A stretch of 64,000 nucleotides of DNA from Mannheimia cairinae. GTDB taxonomy: Bacteria; Pseudomonadota; Gammaproteobacteria; Enterobacterales; Pasteurellaceae. Below are positions 22,869 through 32,200 of this stretch, piece after piece; positions within the stretch are counted from its first letter, which is position 1; each line of letters begins with the position of its first letter. Location: NCBI RefSeq assembly GCF_028649535.1, contig NZ_JAQSJE010000002.1, positions 1 to 64,000 of the forward strand, read 5' to 3'. The notes below the pieces were generated by a model. That model searched no databases, was not told the DNA's origin, and saw only the letters and a program-made list of their open reading frames with translations. A program made the position numbers and the translations under genes.

Positions 22869-24144
22869 TGTTGTCATTATCGGCGGAGGCATTGCCGGTC
22901 TTACTTGCGGTATCGCCTTACAAGAAAAGGGTAAACGTTGTGCCATCATTAATAATGGGCAGGCGGCGATGGAATTTGCTTCAGGTTCATTTGATTTACT
23001 TGGCAAGCTACCAAGCGGTCAAATTGTACAAGAATTTTGCAAAGCATTTCCTCAACTGCAAGCTCAAGCTCCTGAACACCCTTATAGTTTACTTGGGGCT
23101 GAACAAGTATTAGCGAAAGCACAACAGTTTGAACAACTTGCCATCTCATTAAATTTAGGTTTAGTTGGTTCTGTGCTTGCAAATCATAAGCGGGTTACTC
23201 CTCTTGGCGGTTTAAGAGAAACCTGGCTTTCGCCAAATAGTGTGCCGACTATTAAATATAATGAGGCTTTTGCGTTTGATAATATTGCTATTCTAGGTAT
23301 TGAAGGCTACCACGATTTTCAACCTCATATGCTGGCAGAGAATTTAAAACAAAACCCTGAATTCAAACATTGCCAAATCCATACTGATTTTCTAAAAATT
23401 CCTGAGTTGGATTATTTACGTGAGCATAGTCGTGAATTTAGAAGTGTTAATATTGCCCAGTTGCTAGAACATAAACTCTCTTTCCGTAGCTTAGTGAAAG
23501 AAATCAAGCAAGCTGCAGGTAGTGCAAAGGCGGTGTTCCTTCCGGCGTGTTTTGGCTTAGATGATCAAGAGTTTTTTGAAATCTTAAAAAATGCAACGGG
23601 CTTAGCATTATTTGAACTGCCGACTTTGCCTCCTTCACTATTAGGCATTCGCCAACGTAAACAGCTTCGTAATCGTTTTGAACAGCTTGGCGGTATTATG
23701 ATGAATGGCGATCGAGCAATAAAAGCGGAATTTGAGGATAGTCGTGTAACTGAAATCTATACCCAAACTCACGAAGAAATGGCAATTAGTGCGAAAAATT
23801 TTGTGCTTGCCTCAGGCAGCTTCTTTAGTAACGGGTTGATTGCTGAGTTTGATCGGATTTATGAGCCTGTTTTTGGAGTAGATATTTTAAACTGTAAAAT
23901 GTTTGATAAAAATGATCGCTTGTCGTGGACGGCACAACGTTTTGCCACACCACAACCTTATCAATCAGCAGGGGTTAGCATTAATAAACAATACCAAGTG
24001 AGTAAAGAAGGAACATTCCTAACCAATTTATATGCAATTGGTAGTGTAATTGGCGGTTATAACGGTATTGAATTAGGCTGTGGTTCGGGTGTAGCAGTCG
24101 TAACGGCTTTAACCGTAGCAGAATTAATTGGGGGTGAGCTATGA
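22858..24144 (+). CDS. glpB: Anaerobic glycerol-3-phosphate dehydrogenase subunit B
   Basis: 428 residues, N-terminal dinucleotide-binding motif [17 protein letters not shown] and a C-terminal [16 protein letters not shown] segment typical of GlpB. A flavoprotein subunit of the GlpABC complex. Overlaps glpA by 11 and glpC by 4 bases, so translation is coupled. Confidence 0.95.
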   Translation: MNFDVVIIGGGIAGLTCGIALQEKGKRCAIINNGQAAMEFASGSFDLLGKLPSGQIVQEFCKAFPQLQAQAPEHPYSLLGAEQVLAKAQQFEQLAISLNLGLVGSVLANHKRVTPLGGLRETWLSPNSVPTIKYNEAFAFDNIAILGIEGYHDFQPHMLAENLKQNPEFKHCQIHTDFLKIPELDYLREHSREFRSVNIAQLLEHKLSFRSLVKEIKQAAGSAKAVFLPACFGLDDQEFFEILKNATGLALFELPTLPPSLLGIRQRKQLRNRFEQLGGIMMNGDRAIKAEFEDSRVTEIYTQTHEEMAISAKNFVLASGSFFSNGLIAEFDRIYEPVFGVDILNCKMFDKNDRLSWTAQRFATPQPYQSAGVSINKQYQVSKEGTFLTNLYAIGSVIGGYNGIELGCGSGVAVVTALTVAELIGGEL

Positions 24145-25424
24145 ATATTATGGAATTAATAGACAGTGCAAAACAAAATATGCAATCTCCAGTAAAACAT
24201 CAACATTTTGATCCTAGCTTTGAAAGTTGCATTAAATGCACTGCTTGCACGGCGGTTTGCCCTGTTTCTCGTAATAATCCATTTTACCCAGGCCCGAAAC
24301 AAGCCGGTCCTGATGGCGAACGATTACGCTTAAAAAGCCCAGATTTCTACGATGAAGCCTTAAAATATTGCACAAATTGTAAACGTTGTGAAATTGCCTG
24401 TCCGTCAGATGTAAAAATTGGCGATATTATTGTACGAGCAAGAAATCAGCATTTAACGCAACAAAATAAACCATTAATGCTGAAATTGCGTGATGCAATT
24501 TTAAGTAATACCGATATTATGGGCGCAATGAACACACCATTAGCCCCAATAGTGAATACCATTACAAGCTTAAAAGCAACACGTTTTATATTGGAAAAAA
24601 CAATTAAAGTTAGTCAGCATCGTAGCCTACCAAAATATTCATTTGGTTCCTTCCGCCAATGGTATAAACGCAATGTCGCTGAACGTCAGGCATTATACAA
24701 AGAGAAAGTAGCCTATTATCACGGTTGTTATGTTAATTACAACAATCCGCAATTAGGAAAAGAACTCATTGACGTGATGAATGCACTCAATATTGGGGTT
24801 GTGTTACTAGAGAAAGAGAAATGTTGCGGCCTGCCGCTGATGGTAAATAGTTTCCCAAATCGGGCAGAAAGCGTGGCTAAATTCAACCAAGCACAGTTAG
24901 AGAAAGTTGTTGAAGAGCGTAAACTCGAAGTTATCGGCACCTCTTCAAGTTGTACCGCCAATATTCGTGATGAATATGCACACGTATTAGGGATAGAAAA
25001 TACTGAAGTACGTTCTCATATTGCATTTGCGACACGCTATCTCTATAAATTGATGATTGAAGAAAAACGAACATTACCTCTTCGACCATTAAAATTACGG
25101 GTTGCTTACCACACAGCTTGCCACGTAGATAAAGCCGGTTGGGCTCCTTACACCCTTGAAGTGCTACGTCAAATTCCAAACTTGGAAATTGTTATGTTAC
25201 CGTCTCAATGTTGCGGTATTGCAGGCACCTACGGTTTTAAAGCGGAAAACTATGAAACCTCGCAAGCAATAGGTAAAACGTTATTTGAGCGGATTGATGA
25301 GGGTAACTTTGATTACATTATTTCCGAATGTGAAACTTGTAAGTGGCAAATTGATATGTCCACCAACAAAACCTGCATTCACCCAATTACATTACTCTCA
25401 ATGGCATTAGCAACGGTGCACTAA
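24141..25424 (+). CDS. glpC: Anaerobic glycerol-3-phosphate dehydrogenase subunit C
   Basis: 427 residues. Two [4Fe-4S] ferredoxin motifs, [13 protein letters not shown] and [13 protein letters not shown], followed by two CCG-domain repeats (EKCCGLPL and [11 protein letters not shown]), as in HdrD/GlpC proteins. It anchors GlpAB to the membrane and transfers electrons to the quinone pool. Last gene of the operon. Confidence 0.96.
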   Translation: MNIMELIDSAKQNMQSPVKHQHFDPSFESCIKCTACTAVCPVSRNNPFYPGPKQAGPDGERLRLKSPDFYDEALKYCTNCKRCEIACPSDVKIGDIIVRARNQHLTQQNKPLMLKLRDAILSNTDIMGAMNTPLAPIVNTITSLKATRFILEKTIKVSQHRSLPKYSFGSFRQWYKRNVAERQALYKEKVAYYHGCYVNYNNPQLGKELIDVMNALNIGVVLLEKEKCCGLPLMVNSFPNRAESVAKFNQAQLEKVVEERKLEVIGTSSSCTANIRDEYAHVLGIENTEVRSHIAFATRYLYKLMIEEKRTLPLRPLKLRVAYHTACHVDKAGWAPYTLEVLRQIPNLEIVMLPSQCCGIAGTYGFKAENYETSQAIGKTLFERIDEGNFDYIISECETCKWQIDMSTNKTCIHPITLLSMALATVH

Positions 25425-25450
25425 ATAAACTTGTACTCCTTCAAACTAAA

Positions 25451-25510
25451 AAGAGAGCAACAAGCGGTTATTTTTAGCAAAAATTTTGCAAATATCGCTT
25501 TAGCTCTCTT
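25451..25510 (+). terminator. Terminator of glpABC containing an uptake signal
   Basis: AAGAGAGC (25451-25458) and GCTCTCTT (25503-25510) pair, with AGCG/CGCT as an interrupted second stem; the uptake signal 25460-25468 is in the arm. TTTTCTCT follows at once. Confidence 0.7.
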
Positions 25511-25570
25511 AATTTTCTCTAACCATAACATTTCTCTTTTCTTGCCTTATTTTAGACAGTTTATTTAATC

Positions 25571-25610
25571 AAGGCTAAAATAGCCTTAATAATACTTACA
25601 GGCTATTTTA
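25571..25610 (+). promoter_or_regulatory. Competing hairpins in the crcB leader
   Basis: AAGGCT-AAAAT-AGCCTT (25571-25587) can form a six-pair hairpin, or TAAAATAGCC (25576-25585) can pair with GGCTATTTTA (25601-25610) over ten bases. The two are mutually exclusive. The crcB ATG is at 25622. The canonical fluoride riboswitch sequence (GGNGAUGG and GCUGAUGACUCC) is not recognisable. Regulatory role is inference only. Confidence 0.45.
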
Positions 25611-25621
25611 TAGAGCAATAT

Positions 25622-25987
25622 ATGTACTCAATTTTCCTTATCTCAGCAGGGGCAATACTTGGTGCCTTGTCTCGTTGGCAGTTGGCAATATGGCTGAATC
25701 CTATTACTAGCCACTTGGCATTTGGTACGCTATTGGCAAACTGGCTAGGTTGTTTCTTGATTGGTATTGCGATGGGGTTTAATTTAGGCGACAGCCAACG
25801 CTTATTATTTATTACAGGATTTCTAGGTAGCTTCACTACATTTTCTAGTTTTTCTGCAGAGTTGAGTGAAAAGCTTTTAGCTGGTAAATGGAGCGAATTT
25901 ATTACTGTATTAAGTTTACATTTAATTGGCGGAATTTTATTAACACTATTGGGTGTGATAGCGGCGAGAAGTCTTACAAGCGGTTAA
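25622..25987 (+). CDS. crcB: Fluoride channel Fluc/CrcB
   Basis: 121 residues, four membrane helices, with the family sequences GALSRW, LLANWLGCFLIG and TGFLGSFTTFSSFSAE (the pore phenylalanine box region). A homodimeric channel that exports fluoride. The last codons ACA AGC GGT TAA (Thr-Ser-Gly-stop) are themselves an uptake signal forming one arm of the downstream terminator. Weak ribosome binding site (GAGC). Confidence 0.93.
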   Translation: MYSIFLISAGAILGALSRWQLAIWLNPITSHLAFGTLLANWLGCFLIGIAMGFNLGDSQRLLFITGFLGSFTTFSSFSAELSEKLLAGKWSEFITVLSLHLIGGILLTLLGVIAARSLTSG

Positions 25988-26033
25988 TTTTTCTCAAATT
26001 TTTGCAAGTTTTGAAAGAAAATTAACCGCTTGT
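25976..26033. terminator. Bidirectional terminator made of two inverted uptake signals
   Basis: ACAAGCGGTTAATTTT (25976-25991) and AAAATTAACCGCTTGT (26018-26033) pair perfectly over 16 bases with a 26-base loop. It separates the convergent crcB and TusA-like genes; its left arm lies inside the end of crcB. Confidence 0.8.
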
Positions 26034-26057
26034 TTTGATAGTTCAAAGCCTAATAAT

Positions 26058-26279
26058 TTATTTAATAACGGTTATTTCCCATAACGCATCACCAATTTGT
26101 TGGTAATCGCTAACGTCATAACCTTCTTCTTCAGCCCAGTTTGGAATTGCTTCTGTTGCTTGCGTGCAGTCAAATTCAATCGTTAAACTATCACCTTTGT
26201 TTAGTTTTGCCATTGCAGCTTTTGCTTCTACTAATGGAAATGGGCATACAAGCCCTGATGTTGGTAAACGAACATTCAT
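26058..26279 (-). CDS. TusA-like (YedF/SirA family) sulfur-carrier protein
   Basis: 73 residues with the family motif GLVCPFPLVEAK: the single cysteine in CPxP is the persulfide or selenium carrier site. The rest has the two-layer alpha/beta pattern of TusA/YedF. It follows the YedE-like transporter by 18 bases, the classical yedE-yedF pairing. The most probable role is receiving sulfur from the imported substrate; selenium metabolism is an alternative. Confidence 0.85.
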   Translation of the reverse strand: MNVRLPTSGLVCPFPLVEAKAAMAKLNKGDSLTIEFDCTQATEAIPNWAEEEGYDVSDYQQIGDALWEITVIK

Positions 26280-26297
26280 TATAATACTCCTAAAAAA

Positions 26298-27326
26298 TTA
26301 ACCTTTTAAACGTTGTGGACGAATAATAGTGAAATAAGCTCCAACCGATGTACCAAGAATCATAATTGGTAATGAGATCCAACCCTGCCAAGAGAAAAAT
26401 GCAGTTTCAACTAAACCATTACCGATAGAGCAGCCACCCGCTAAACTTGCACCAATTCCCATTAACGCACCGCCAAATGCACTACGTAAAATTGTGGTTG
26501 CATCAGGCACTCTGAAACGGAATTCATTGGAAAATTTTGCAGCAACAAACGAGCCAATCAAAATACCTAATACTAAAAATACTCCCCAGTTGATAAACTT
26601 ATTATCGCCGAATACAAAATATTGAATAACATTTGCAGTAGGGGTTGTAATACCTAAACCAAAGTTTCTGCCAGCTGCATTACTTAAAGGCCAGGCCAAT
26701 AGTGCGATAATGCCAACTAGCGTTGCTGTAACAAAAGGATGCCAGCGTTTTTCAAATAAAATATGTGCTAATCCTGTTTTACGTGGTTTTAGTGAAATAG
26801 TTTTTCCTCTAGGTTTTTTGAGATGATAAACAACCAGAGATAATGTAATAATGGTTAAGATTCCCACTAAAACCCAAGGCGAAATACCTAATGTTTCATA
26901 AATTGTGCGATGTTCCAATACATTGCTTTTTAATTCTTGATTTAATGGAGATAAGACCCCCGTTCTCATAGACGCAGAGAATAGCCCATAAACAATTAAA
27001 GCGACCCAGCTTCCAATTAAACCTTCTCCAGCACGATACCAAGTACCTGTTGCACACCCACCCGCATAGATAATGCCTAAACCAAACAGAAATGCCCCGA
27101 TTAGTACTGCAATTAGCGGTAAACTTTCTGCAGGTGAATTAAAAGAGCCGATTTCATATAAACTCCAGATGCCTATGGCTTGAATAGTTATGGCAATTAA
27201 TAATGCCACAAACATACGGCTACTTTTTGTTACATATAAATCACGAAATGCACCTGTAATACAGAATCGACCTCTTTGCATTACAAAGCCTAATAAGAAA
27301 CCACATAAAAGCCCTGTTAATATCAT
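26298..27326 (-). CDS. YeeE/YedE-family sulfur (thiosulfate-type) transporter
   Basis: 342 residues, about ten membrane segments in two pseudo-repeats. Conserved cysteines of the family lie in QRGRFCITGAFRD, YAGGCATGTWYRAGEG and LAGGCSIGNGLVETAF. Structurally studied relatives (YeeE/TsuA) import thiosulfate by cysteine relay. The start ATG has AGAGG eight bases upstream, but that site lies inside a 13-bp hairpin, and a Met-box lies further upstream. Co-transcribed with the TusA-like gene. Confidence 0.85.
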   Translation of the reverse strand: MILTGLLCGFLLGFVMQRGRFCITGAFRDLYVTKSSRMFVALLIAITIQAIGIWSLYEIGSFNSPAESLPLIAVLIGAFLFGLGIIYAGGCATGTWYRAGEGLIGSWVALIVYGLFSASMRTGVLSPLNQELKSNVLEHRTIYETLGISPWVLVGILTIITLSLVVYHLKKPRGKTISLKPRKTGLAHILFEKRWHPFVTATLVGIIALLAWPLSNAAGRNFGLGITTPTANVIQYFVFGDNKFINWGVFLVLGILIGSFVAAKFSNEFRFRVPDATTILRSAFGGALMGIGASLAGGCSIGNGLVETAFFSWQGWISLPIMILGTSVGAYFTIIRPQRLKG

Positions 27327-27329
27327 AAA

Positions 27330-27364
27330 AAATACCTCTAAAAATTGTGAATTTAGAGGTATTT
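27330..27364 (-). promoter_or_regulatory. Hairpin sequestering the YedE-like ribosome binding site
   Basis: AAATACCTCTAAA (27330-27342) is perfectly complementary to TTTAGAGGTATTT (27352-27364) with a nine-base loop. On the mRNA the 3' arm contains AGAGG, the only good Shine-Dalgarno for the ATG at 27326, so translation should be blocked when it folds. Confidence 0.6.
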
Positions 27365-27372
27365 AAATATAA

Positions 27373-27388
27373 AGCCGTCTAGATGGCT
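27373..27388 (-). promoter_or_regulatory. Candidate MetJ operator (tandem Met-box)
   Basis: On the minus strand AGCCATCTAGACGGCT, 13 of 16 matches to two tandem consensus Met-boxes (AGACGTCT twice). It lies 47 bases ahead of the YedE-like start. A possible promoter, TTGCAC-N17-CATATT, is upstream. It places this sulfur transporter under methionine/SAM control. Confidence 0.6.
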
Positions 27389-27449
27389 AATAATGTTTAG
27401 TAAAATAATATGCTATTTTGTTATATTGTGTGCAAATGATATAACTAAG

Positions 27450-28595
27450 TTAATTGTTTAATAACCGCTCCAGTACTTGGTAATAAACTTCGCCACATTT
27501 TGCTAAATCTTCCACGCTGACACATTCATTGACTTTATGGATAGTCGCATTCAATGGCCCAAACTCCACCACCTCGGTTCCCATTAAGGCGATAAAGCGT
27601 CCATCTGAAGTGCCGCCACTGGTATCAAGCTTAGGTGTAATTTTTGTTACATTTTCGACCGCTTGTACGGCAGCCGCCACTAATTTACCATTGCCTGCCA
27701 AGAAAGGTTTGCCTGATAAATTCCAGCTAATGCGATATTTTAATCCATATTTTTCTAGTATTTCCGCCACTTTAGCTTTGATAATCTCATCTGTTACTTC
27801 GGTGCAATAACGCAGATTAAATTGAACATAAAGCTCGCCCGGAATGACATTATTACTGCCCGTTCCTGCCTTGATATTGGCAACTTGTAAGCTAGTCGGT
27901 GGGAAAAATTCGTTGCCGTTATCCCATTGGTAAGTGGTTAATTCCGTTAAAAAGCCTAATGCGGTATGCACAGGATTTTCGGCTAGGTGCGGATAAGCCA
28001 CGTGTCCTTGAATGCCTTCGATATAGAGATCGGCGGTAATAGAGCCTCTACGACCATTTTTAATAACATCGCCTAACACTTTACCGCTTGAAGGCTCGCC
28101 CACCACACAATAATGCACTGTTTCATTGCGAGCCATTAAGGTTTCTACCACTTTTACCGTACCATCTTTGGCAGCGGCCTCTTCATCGGAGGTAATCAGC
28201 AATGCTACCTTACCTTTATGGTTTGGATTGTTTTTTACGAACGTTTCAGCAGCGACTACAAGAGCAGCAAGGGAGCCTTTCATATCTGCCGCTCCTCGCC
28301 CGTATAATATGCCATCTACAATTTCGGCAGAAAAGGGCGGATAGTGCCATTGGCTTTCATCGCCGACCGGTACTACATCGGTATGCCCGGCAAAAGCGAT
28401 ACAAGGCTCTTCAATGCCGTTTTCAACACCGTGGGTTGCCCATAAATTTAGTGTGTCGTTAAAGGGTAGCCATTCAATGTTAAAGCCAACTTTTTGCAAG
28501 CGTTCGGCAATTTCAGCTTGGCAGCCTTTATCGTTAGGACTGATTGAATCTCGGCGGATTAGGTTTTGGGCAAGGGAGATAATATCGTTTTTCAT
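27450..28595 (-). CDS. dapE: Succinyl-diaminopimelate desuccinylase
   Basis: About 381 residues from ATG 28595 (ATG 28598 is equally possible; no clear ribosome binding site). Di-zinc M20 peptidase-fold ligands are visible in [23 protein letters not shown] and [11 protein letters not shown]. It makes LL-diaminopimelate for lysine and peptidoglycan. The yffB-dapE order matches E. coli. An uptake signal (28601-28609) lies just upstream of the start. Confidence 0.94.
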   Translation of the reverse strand: MKNDIISLAQNLIRRDSISPNDKGCQAEIAERLQKVGFNIEWLPFNDTLNLWATHGVENGIEEPCIAFAGHTDVVPVGDESQWHYPPFSAEIVDGILYGRGAADMKGSLAALVVAAETFVKNNPNHKGKVALLITSDEEAAAKDGTVKVVETLMARNETVHYCVVGEPSSGKVLGDVIKNGRRGSITADLYIEGIQGHVAYPHLAENPVHTALGFLTELTTYQWDNGNEFFPPTSLQVANIKAGTGSNNVIPGELYVQFNLRYCTEVTDEIIKAKVAEILEKYGLKYRISWNLSGKPFLAGNGKLVAAAVQAVENVTKITPKLDTSGGTSDGRFIALMGTEVVEFGPLNATIHKVNECVSVEDLAKCGEVYYQVLERLLNN

Positions 28596-28660
28596 CATAT
28601 ACAAGCGGTTGTTTTTGGTTAGTTTTTTGCAAGGGATTTGAGAGATGAGGGCTAATTGAG

Positions 28661-28721
28661 ATATTGCGAAGATTAAATCGCAATCAAATCTCCCCTACCC
28701 CCTCTTTTCTAAAGAGGGGAA
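28661..28721. repeat. Two intergenic hairpins between yffB and dapE
   Basis: ATTGCGA-N8-TCGCAAT (28661-28682) followed by CCCCTCTT-TTCT-AAAGAGGGG (about 28700-28720). The second is preceded by TCTCCCCTACCC, a C-rich sequence of the kind that recurs between genes in this family. No promoter-like boxes were certain. Confidence 0.45.
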
Positions 28722-28742
28722 TTTTCTCTCATACATTATGAT

Positions 28743-29093
28743 TTATTGGTTAAACGCTGATTGGTACTCTTTTTCATTAAAACCGAGTAACGCAATGTTC
28801 TCTTTAATCACAATCGGGCGTTTAATTAGCGTTGGTTGCTCGGTTAGCACCCTAAGTGCCATTTCACGATTAAGATTATTTTTAATCGATTCATCTAAAT
28901 TACGCCAGGTGGTACTGCGTTTATTAACTAAGTTTTCCCAACCGAATTTGGTTTCCATTTCAGCCAGCCAATCACTATTTAAGCCATCAACACGGTAGTC
29001 GTGTAATTTAGGTTGTTGTTGATTTTCTTCTAGCCATTTCAGGGCTTTTTTAACGGTATCGCAATTTTTAATGCCATAAACTAAAGTTGTCAT
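28743..29093 (-). CDS. yffB: ArsC/Spx-family protein YffB
   Basis: 116 residues, thioredoxin-fold ArsC family. One cysteine at the active-site turn (YGIKNCDTVKKAL) and a late RPIVIKEN segment. YffB homologues are glutathione-linked and do not reduce arsenate in known cases, so the activity is uncertain. Between folP (11-base gap) and dapE on the same strand. Confidence 0.85.
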   Translation of the reverse strand: MTTLVYGIKNCDTVKKALKWLEENQQQPKLHDYRVDGLNSDWLAEMETKFGWENLVNKRSTTWRNLDESIKNNLNREMALRVLTEQPTLIKRPIVIKENIALLGFNEKEYQSAFNQ

Positions 29094-29104
29094 TTTTATT
29101 CCTT

Positions 29105-29968
29105 TTAATTGTTTGATGCTAAATTATCTGAGTCTAACATTGCTTGCCAAATTTTAAGGGCATCAGCAGTTTCTGCAACATCGTGTACCCGTAAGATTTT
29201 CGCTCCGTTTTGTGCCGCTAATAATGCTCCTGCTACAGAGCCCACCATACGCTGCTCCACAGGTTTATCTAACACCGCCCCAATCATTGATTTACGAGAA
29301 AGCCCAGCCAGCACAGGGAACCCAGAATTGACAAAGGCTTTTAAGTGTTTCAACAGTTGGTAGTTATGTTGAACGGTTTTACCAAACCCAAAGCCGGGGT
29401 CTAAAATAATATGCTCTTTCGGCATACCGGCACTCATACAGGCAAAAATGCGTTGATTTAGAAAATCTGCCACCTCTTCTAACACATCGTCATACTCTGG
29501 GTTTTGCTGCATATTTTGCGGATTGCCTTGCATATGCATTAAACAGACTGGCAGGGCTAGATCCACTGCCGTTTCTAAGGCATTTGGCTCGGTTAAGGCT
29601 CGAATATCGTTGATCATATCCATTCCGGCTTTCGCAGCTTGTTTGAAAACTTCGGCTTTAGAACTATCTACCGAAATTAAGCAATCAAAACGGTTACGAA
29701 CTGCCTCAACTACCGGCACCACACGCTCAAGCTCTTCTTCTAAGCTCACAACAGGGGCATTCGGGCGGGTGGATTCTCCGCCAATATCAATAATACTTGC
29801 CCCTTCGTTAAGCATTTTTTCTGCTTGGTATAAGGCTTTATCAAGGGAAAAAAACTTGCCCGAGTCCGAAAAAGAATCAGGAGTAAAGTTTAAGATCCCC
29901 ATAATTTGTGGCTTAGTTAAGTCTAACAAGCGGTCTTTTTTTTGAAAATTTTGGAAATGGATTTTCAT
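29105..29968 (-). CDS. folP: Dihydropteroate synthase
   Basis: 287 residues with MGILNFTPDSFSDSGKF (pterin loop), DIGGESTRPNA, DPGFGFGKT and AGLSRKSMIG, the full set of DHPS motifs. It joins p-aminobenzoate to the pterin and is the sulfonamide target. Phe and Pro at the usual sulfonamide-contact positions (NFTPDSF) appear wild type. The usual partner glmM is not adjacent in this window. Confidence 0.95.
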   Translation of the reverse strand: MKIHFQNFQKKDRLLDLTKPQIMGILNFTPDSFSDSGKFFSLDKALYQAEKMLNEGASIIDIGGESTRPNAPVVSLEEELERVVPVVEAVRNRFDCLISVDSSKAEVFKQAAKAGMDMINDIRALTEPNALETAVDLALPVCLMHMQGNPQNMQQNPEYDDVLEEVADFLNQRIFACMSAGMPKEHIILDPGFGFGKTVQHNYQLLKHLKAFVNSGFPVLAGLSRKSMIGAVLDKPVEQRMVGSVAGALLAAQNGAKILRVHDVAETADALKIWQAMLDSDNLASNN

Positions 29969-30059
29969 TTTATTGTACTCTTAATCAAACTCTCACTTAC
30001 AAGGGCAAGGATAATATTTATTCCATATTATGCCTAACTTTCAGCTATATATTGATGAT

Positions 30060-30114
30060 GCAAGCGTCCACGCTTGTACCAATTTTGAATATAAGCACAA
30101 GCGTGGACGCTTGC
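30060..30114. repeat. Nested palindromic intergenic element
   Basis: GCAAGCGTCCACGCTTGT (30060-30077) and its inverse ACAAGCGTGGACGCTTGC (30097-30114) pair over 18 bases, and each arm is itself a palindrome (CAAGCGT-CC-ACGCTTG). Located between folP and rluC, with no gene. Resembles REP/BIME-type elements. Confidence 0.75.
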
Positions 30115-30134
30115 GCTATCTCCTATTTTTAGCT

Positions 30135-31097
30135 TTATTTTTCAGCTCTTAATTTGGCTAATACAGCTTTTAAGGTGTTATCCAACGGTGCGGTAATGAC
30201 CATTTCTTCGCCGGTTTTCGGGTGTTCAAAACGAATTGAATAGGCGTGCAGAAATAAGCGTGATAAGCCTGCAGTTTTCATTTTGGCATCAAATTCACTA
30301 TCGCCGTATTTATCATCTAAAGCTATCGGATGACCAGCATATTGGGTATGCACACGGATTTGGTGCGTGCGTCCGGTAACGGGGGAGGCTTTTACCAAGG
30401 TTGCATTTAAATAACGCTCTTCTATGCGAAAACGGGTTTCCGACGGTTTGCCTTCTTCGCTTACTCGCACAATTCGCTCGCCACTTGCCAGTTCGTTTTT
30501 AAGCAGTGGGGCTTTAATCGCTTTGGTATGGGCTTGCCATTGCCCACGCACAAGGGCTAAATAATCTTTTTGCACCGTTTTTTCACGCAGTTGCTCGTGT
30601 AAGTTACGTAAGGCAGAACGCTTTTTAGCTACTAATAAAATGCCTGATGTATCACGGTCAATACGGTGAACCAGCTCTAAAAAACGGGCTTGTGGGCGTA
30701 ATGCGCGTAAGGCTTCAATAACGCCAAAACTTAAACCGCTACCACCGTGTACGGCAATGCCGGAAGGTTTATTGATAACAAGCAGAACATCATCTTCATA
30801 CAGTATTTGATGTTCTAATTCTGCTACTTTATTCAGTTTGGTTGAAATTTGCGGTTCATTTTTCTCGGCAACTCGTACAGGTGGCACTCGTACCACATCA
30901 TCGGGTTGAAGTTTATATTCCGGCTTAATCCGCCCTTTGTTCACTCGCACTTCACCTTTACGCACCATACGATAAACCAAACTTTTCGGCACACCTTTAA
31001 GTTTGGCTAATAAAAAATTATCTAGACGTTGTCCAGCCTCATCTTCACTAATGGTGAAAAATTGAACGCTAGCACTAATTACTTTTTCTGTTGTCAT
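30135..31097 (-). CDS. rluC: 23S rRNA pseudouridine synthase RluC
   Basis: 320 residues from the ATG at 31097; the frame runs to 31247 but the S4 domain and family N-terminus begin near this ATG. S4 RNA-binding domain (about 20-80), then the RluA-type catalytic domain with HRIDRDTSGILLVAKK containing the catalytic Asp. RluC modifies 955, 2504 and 2580 of 23S rRNA; RluD is the main alternative. Divergent from mscS, whose start overlaps only the unused upstream extension. Confidence 0.88.
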   Translation of the reverse strand: MTTEKVISASVQFFTISEDEAGQRLDNFLLAKLKGVPKSLVYRMVRKGEVRVNKGRIKPEYKLQPDDVVRVPPVRVAEKNEPQISTKLNKVAELEHQILYEDDVLLVINKPSGIAVHGGSGLSFGVIEALRALRPQARFLELVHRIDRDTSGILLVAKKRSALRNLHEQLREKTVQKDYLALVRGQWQAHTKAIKAPLLKNELASGERIVRVSEEGKPSETRFRIEERYLNATLVKASPVTGRTHQIRVHTQYAGHPIALDDKYGDSEFDAKMKTAGLSRLFLHAYSIRFEHPKTGEEMVITAPLDNTLKAVLAKLRAEK

Positions 31098-31207
31098 TAC
31101 TCTGTCTTTTAGGGAAAATATCGTTTTAAATTTTAGCACAAAAACAGCCAGCCTTTTAGGATTGCCCTTAAAGTTGGTTAAATTTTTAATTTTATTAAGG
31201 AAAACAG

Positions 31208-32098
31208 ATGACAGAGAAAGCAACAGAAACTGTTGATGTGGTAGCACATACAGAGCAAATCATTCATAAAGTGAGTAATATGAATGTTGATACGTTATTA
31301 AATGAATGGCTTATTCCCTATGGTACTAAATTGTTACTTGCTATTGCTATTTTTGTAGTTGGTAAATTTGTAGCACGATTAATCAGTAAATTGCTTGGTA
31401 AGGCTGCATTTACATCAACAAGAGACGAGATGTTACAAAGCTTTATTGCTTCAATTAGTTACTTCTTATTATTGTTGATTGTGGTAATTGCTTCGCTTTC
31501 CCAATTAGGTATTAATACGAGTTCATTAGTTGCATTAATTGGTGCTGCAGGTTTAGCGATTGGTTTATCCCTTCAAAATTCATTACAAAACTTTGCTGCT
31601 GGTGTAATGTTGCTTATCTTCAAGCCATTCCGTAAAGGCGATTTTATCGAAACCAGCGGTATGAGTGGGGTAGTGGAAAAAATGGGGATATTAGTATTAG
31701 AGCTTCGTACAGGTGATAACAAAACAGTACTGCTTCCTAATGGTAAAGTGTTCTCAGATAATATTATTAATTACTCTAATAATCCAACTCGCCGTATTGA
31801 TTTTATTTTTGATATTTCTTATGAATCAAATTTAAAAGAAGCAAAAGAGATTGTTAGCCGCATCTTAGCTGAGAATATTTTTGTGTTAAAAGAGCCAGAA
31901 CCTGTGGTTGCAGTTGGTGCATTGGCAGCAAATAGCGTGCAACTAGTTGTTCGCCCTTGGGTAAGAACGATAGACTATTGGGCAGCTTATTGGGAAATTA
32001 CAGAGCAAATCAAATTAGCCTTTGATGAAGCTGGTATTTCCATTCCTTACAATCAAATGGAATTGCATATTAAAAATAATACTCTTCCGGTTAAATAA
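31208..32098 (+). CDS. mscS: Small-conductance mechanosensitive channel MscS
   Basis: 296 residues. Three N-terminal membrane helices, the third being the Gly/Ala-rich pore helix (IGAAGLAIGLSLQNSLQNFAAGVML), then the beta-domain FRKGDFIETSGMSGVVEKMG and the cytoplasmic cage. Releases solutes on hypo-osmotic shock. AAGGAAAACAG precedes the ATG. Confidence 0.94.
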   Translation: MTEKATETVDVVAHTEQIIHKVSNMNVDTLLNEWLIPYGTKLLLAIAIFVVGKFVARLISKLLGKAAFTSTRDEMLQSFIASISYFLLLLIVVIASLSQLGINTSSLVALIGAAGLAIGLSLQNSLQNFAAGVMLLIFKPFRKGDFIETSGMSGVVEKMGILVLELRTGDNKTVLLPNGKVFSDNIINYSNNPTRRIDFIFDISYESNLKEAKEIVSRILAENIFVLKEPEPVVAVGALAANSVQLVVRPWVRTIDYWAAYWEITEQIKLAFDEAGISIPYNQMELHIKNNTLPVK

Positions 32099-32200
32099 AT
32101 TAGTGAAACAAGCGGGTATTTTTGTAGAAAATTTTGCAAATTTTCAACGAAGGTTTATACTTTAATATTAGTGAAATAATTAAAATAACAGGAGCATATT

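Noticed and set aside
25571-25621. Fluoride riboswitch of the crcB class
   Set aside because: The conserved GGNGAUGG and GCUGAUGACUCC elements were not found in the leader.
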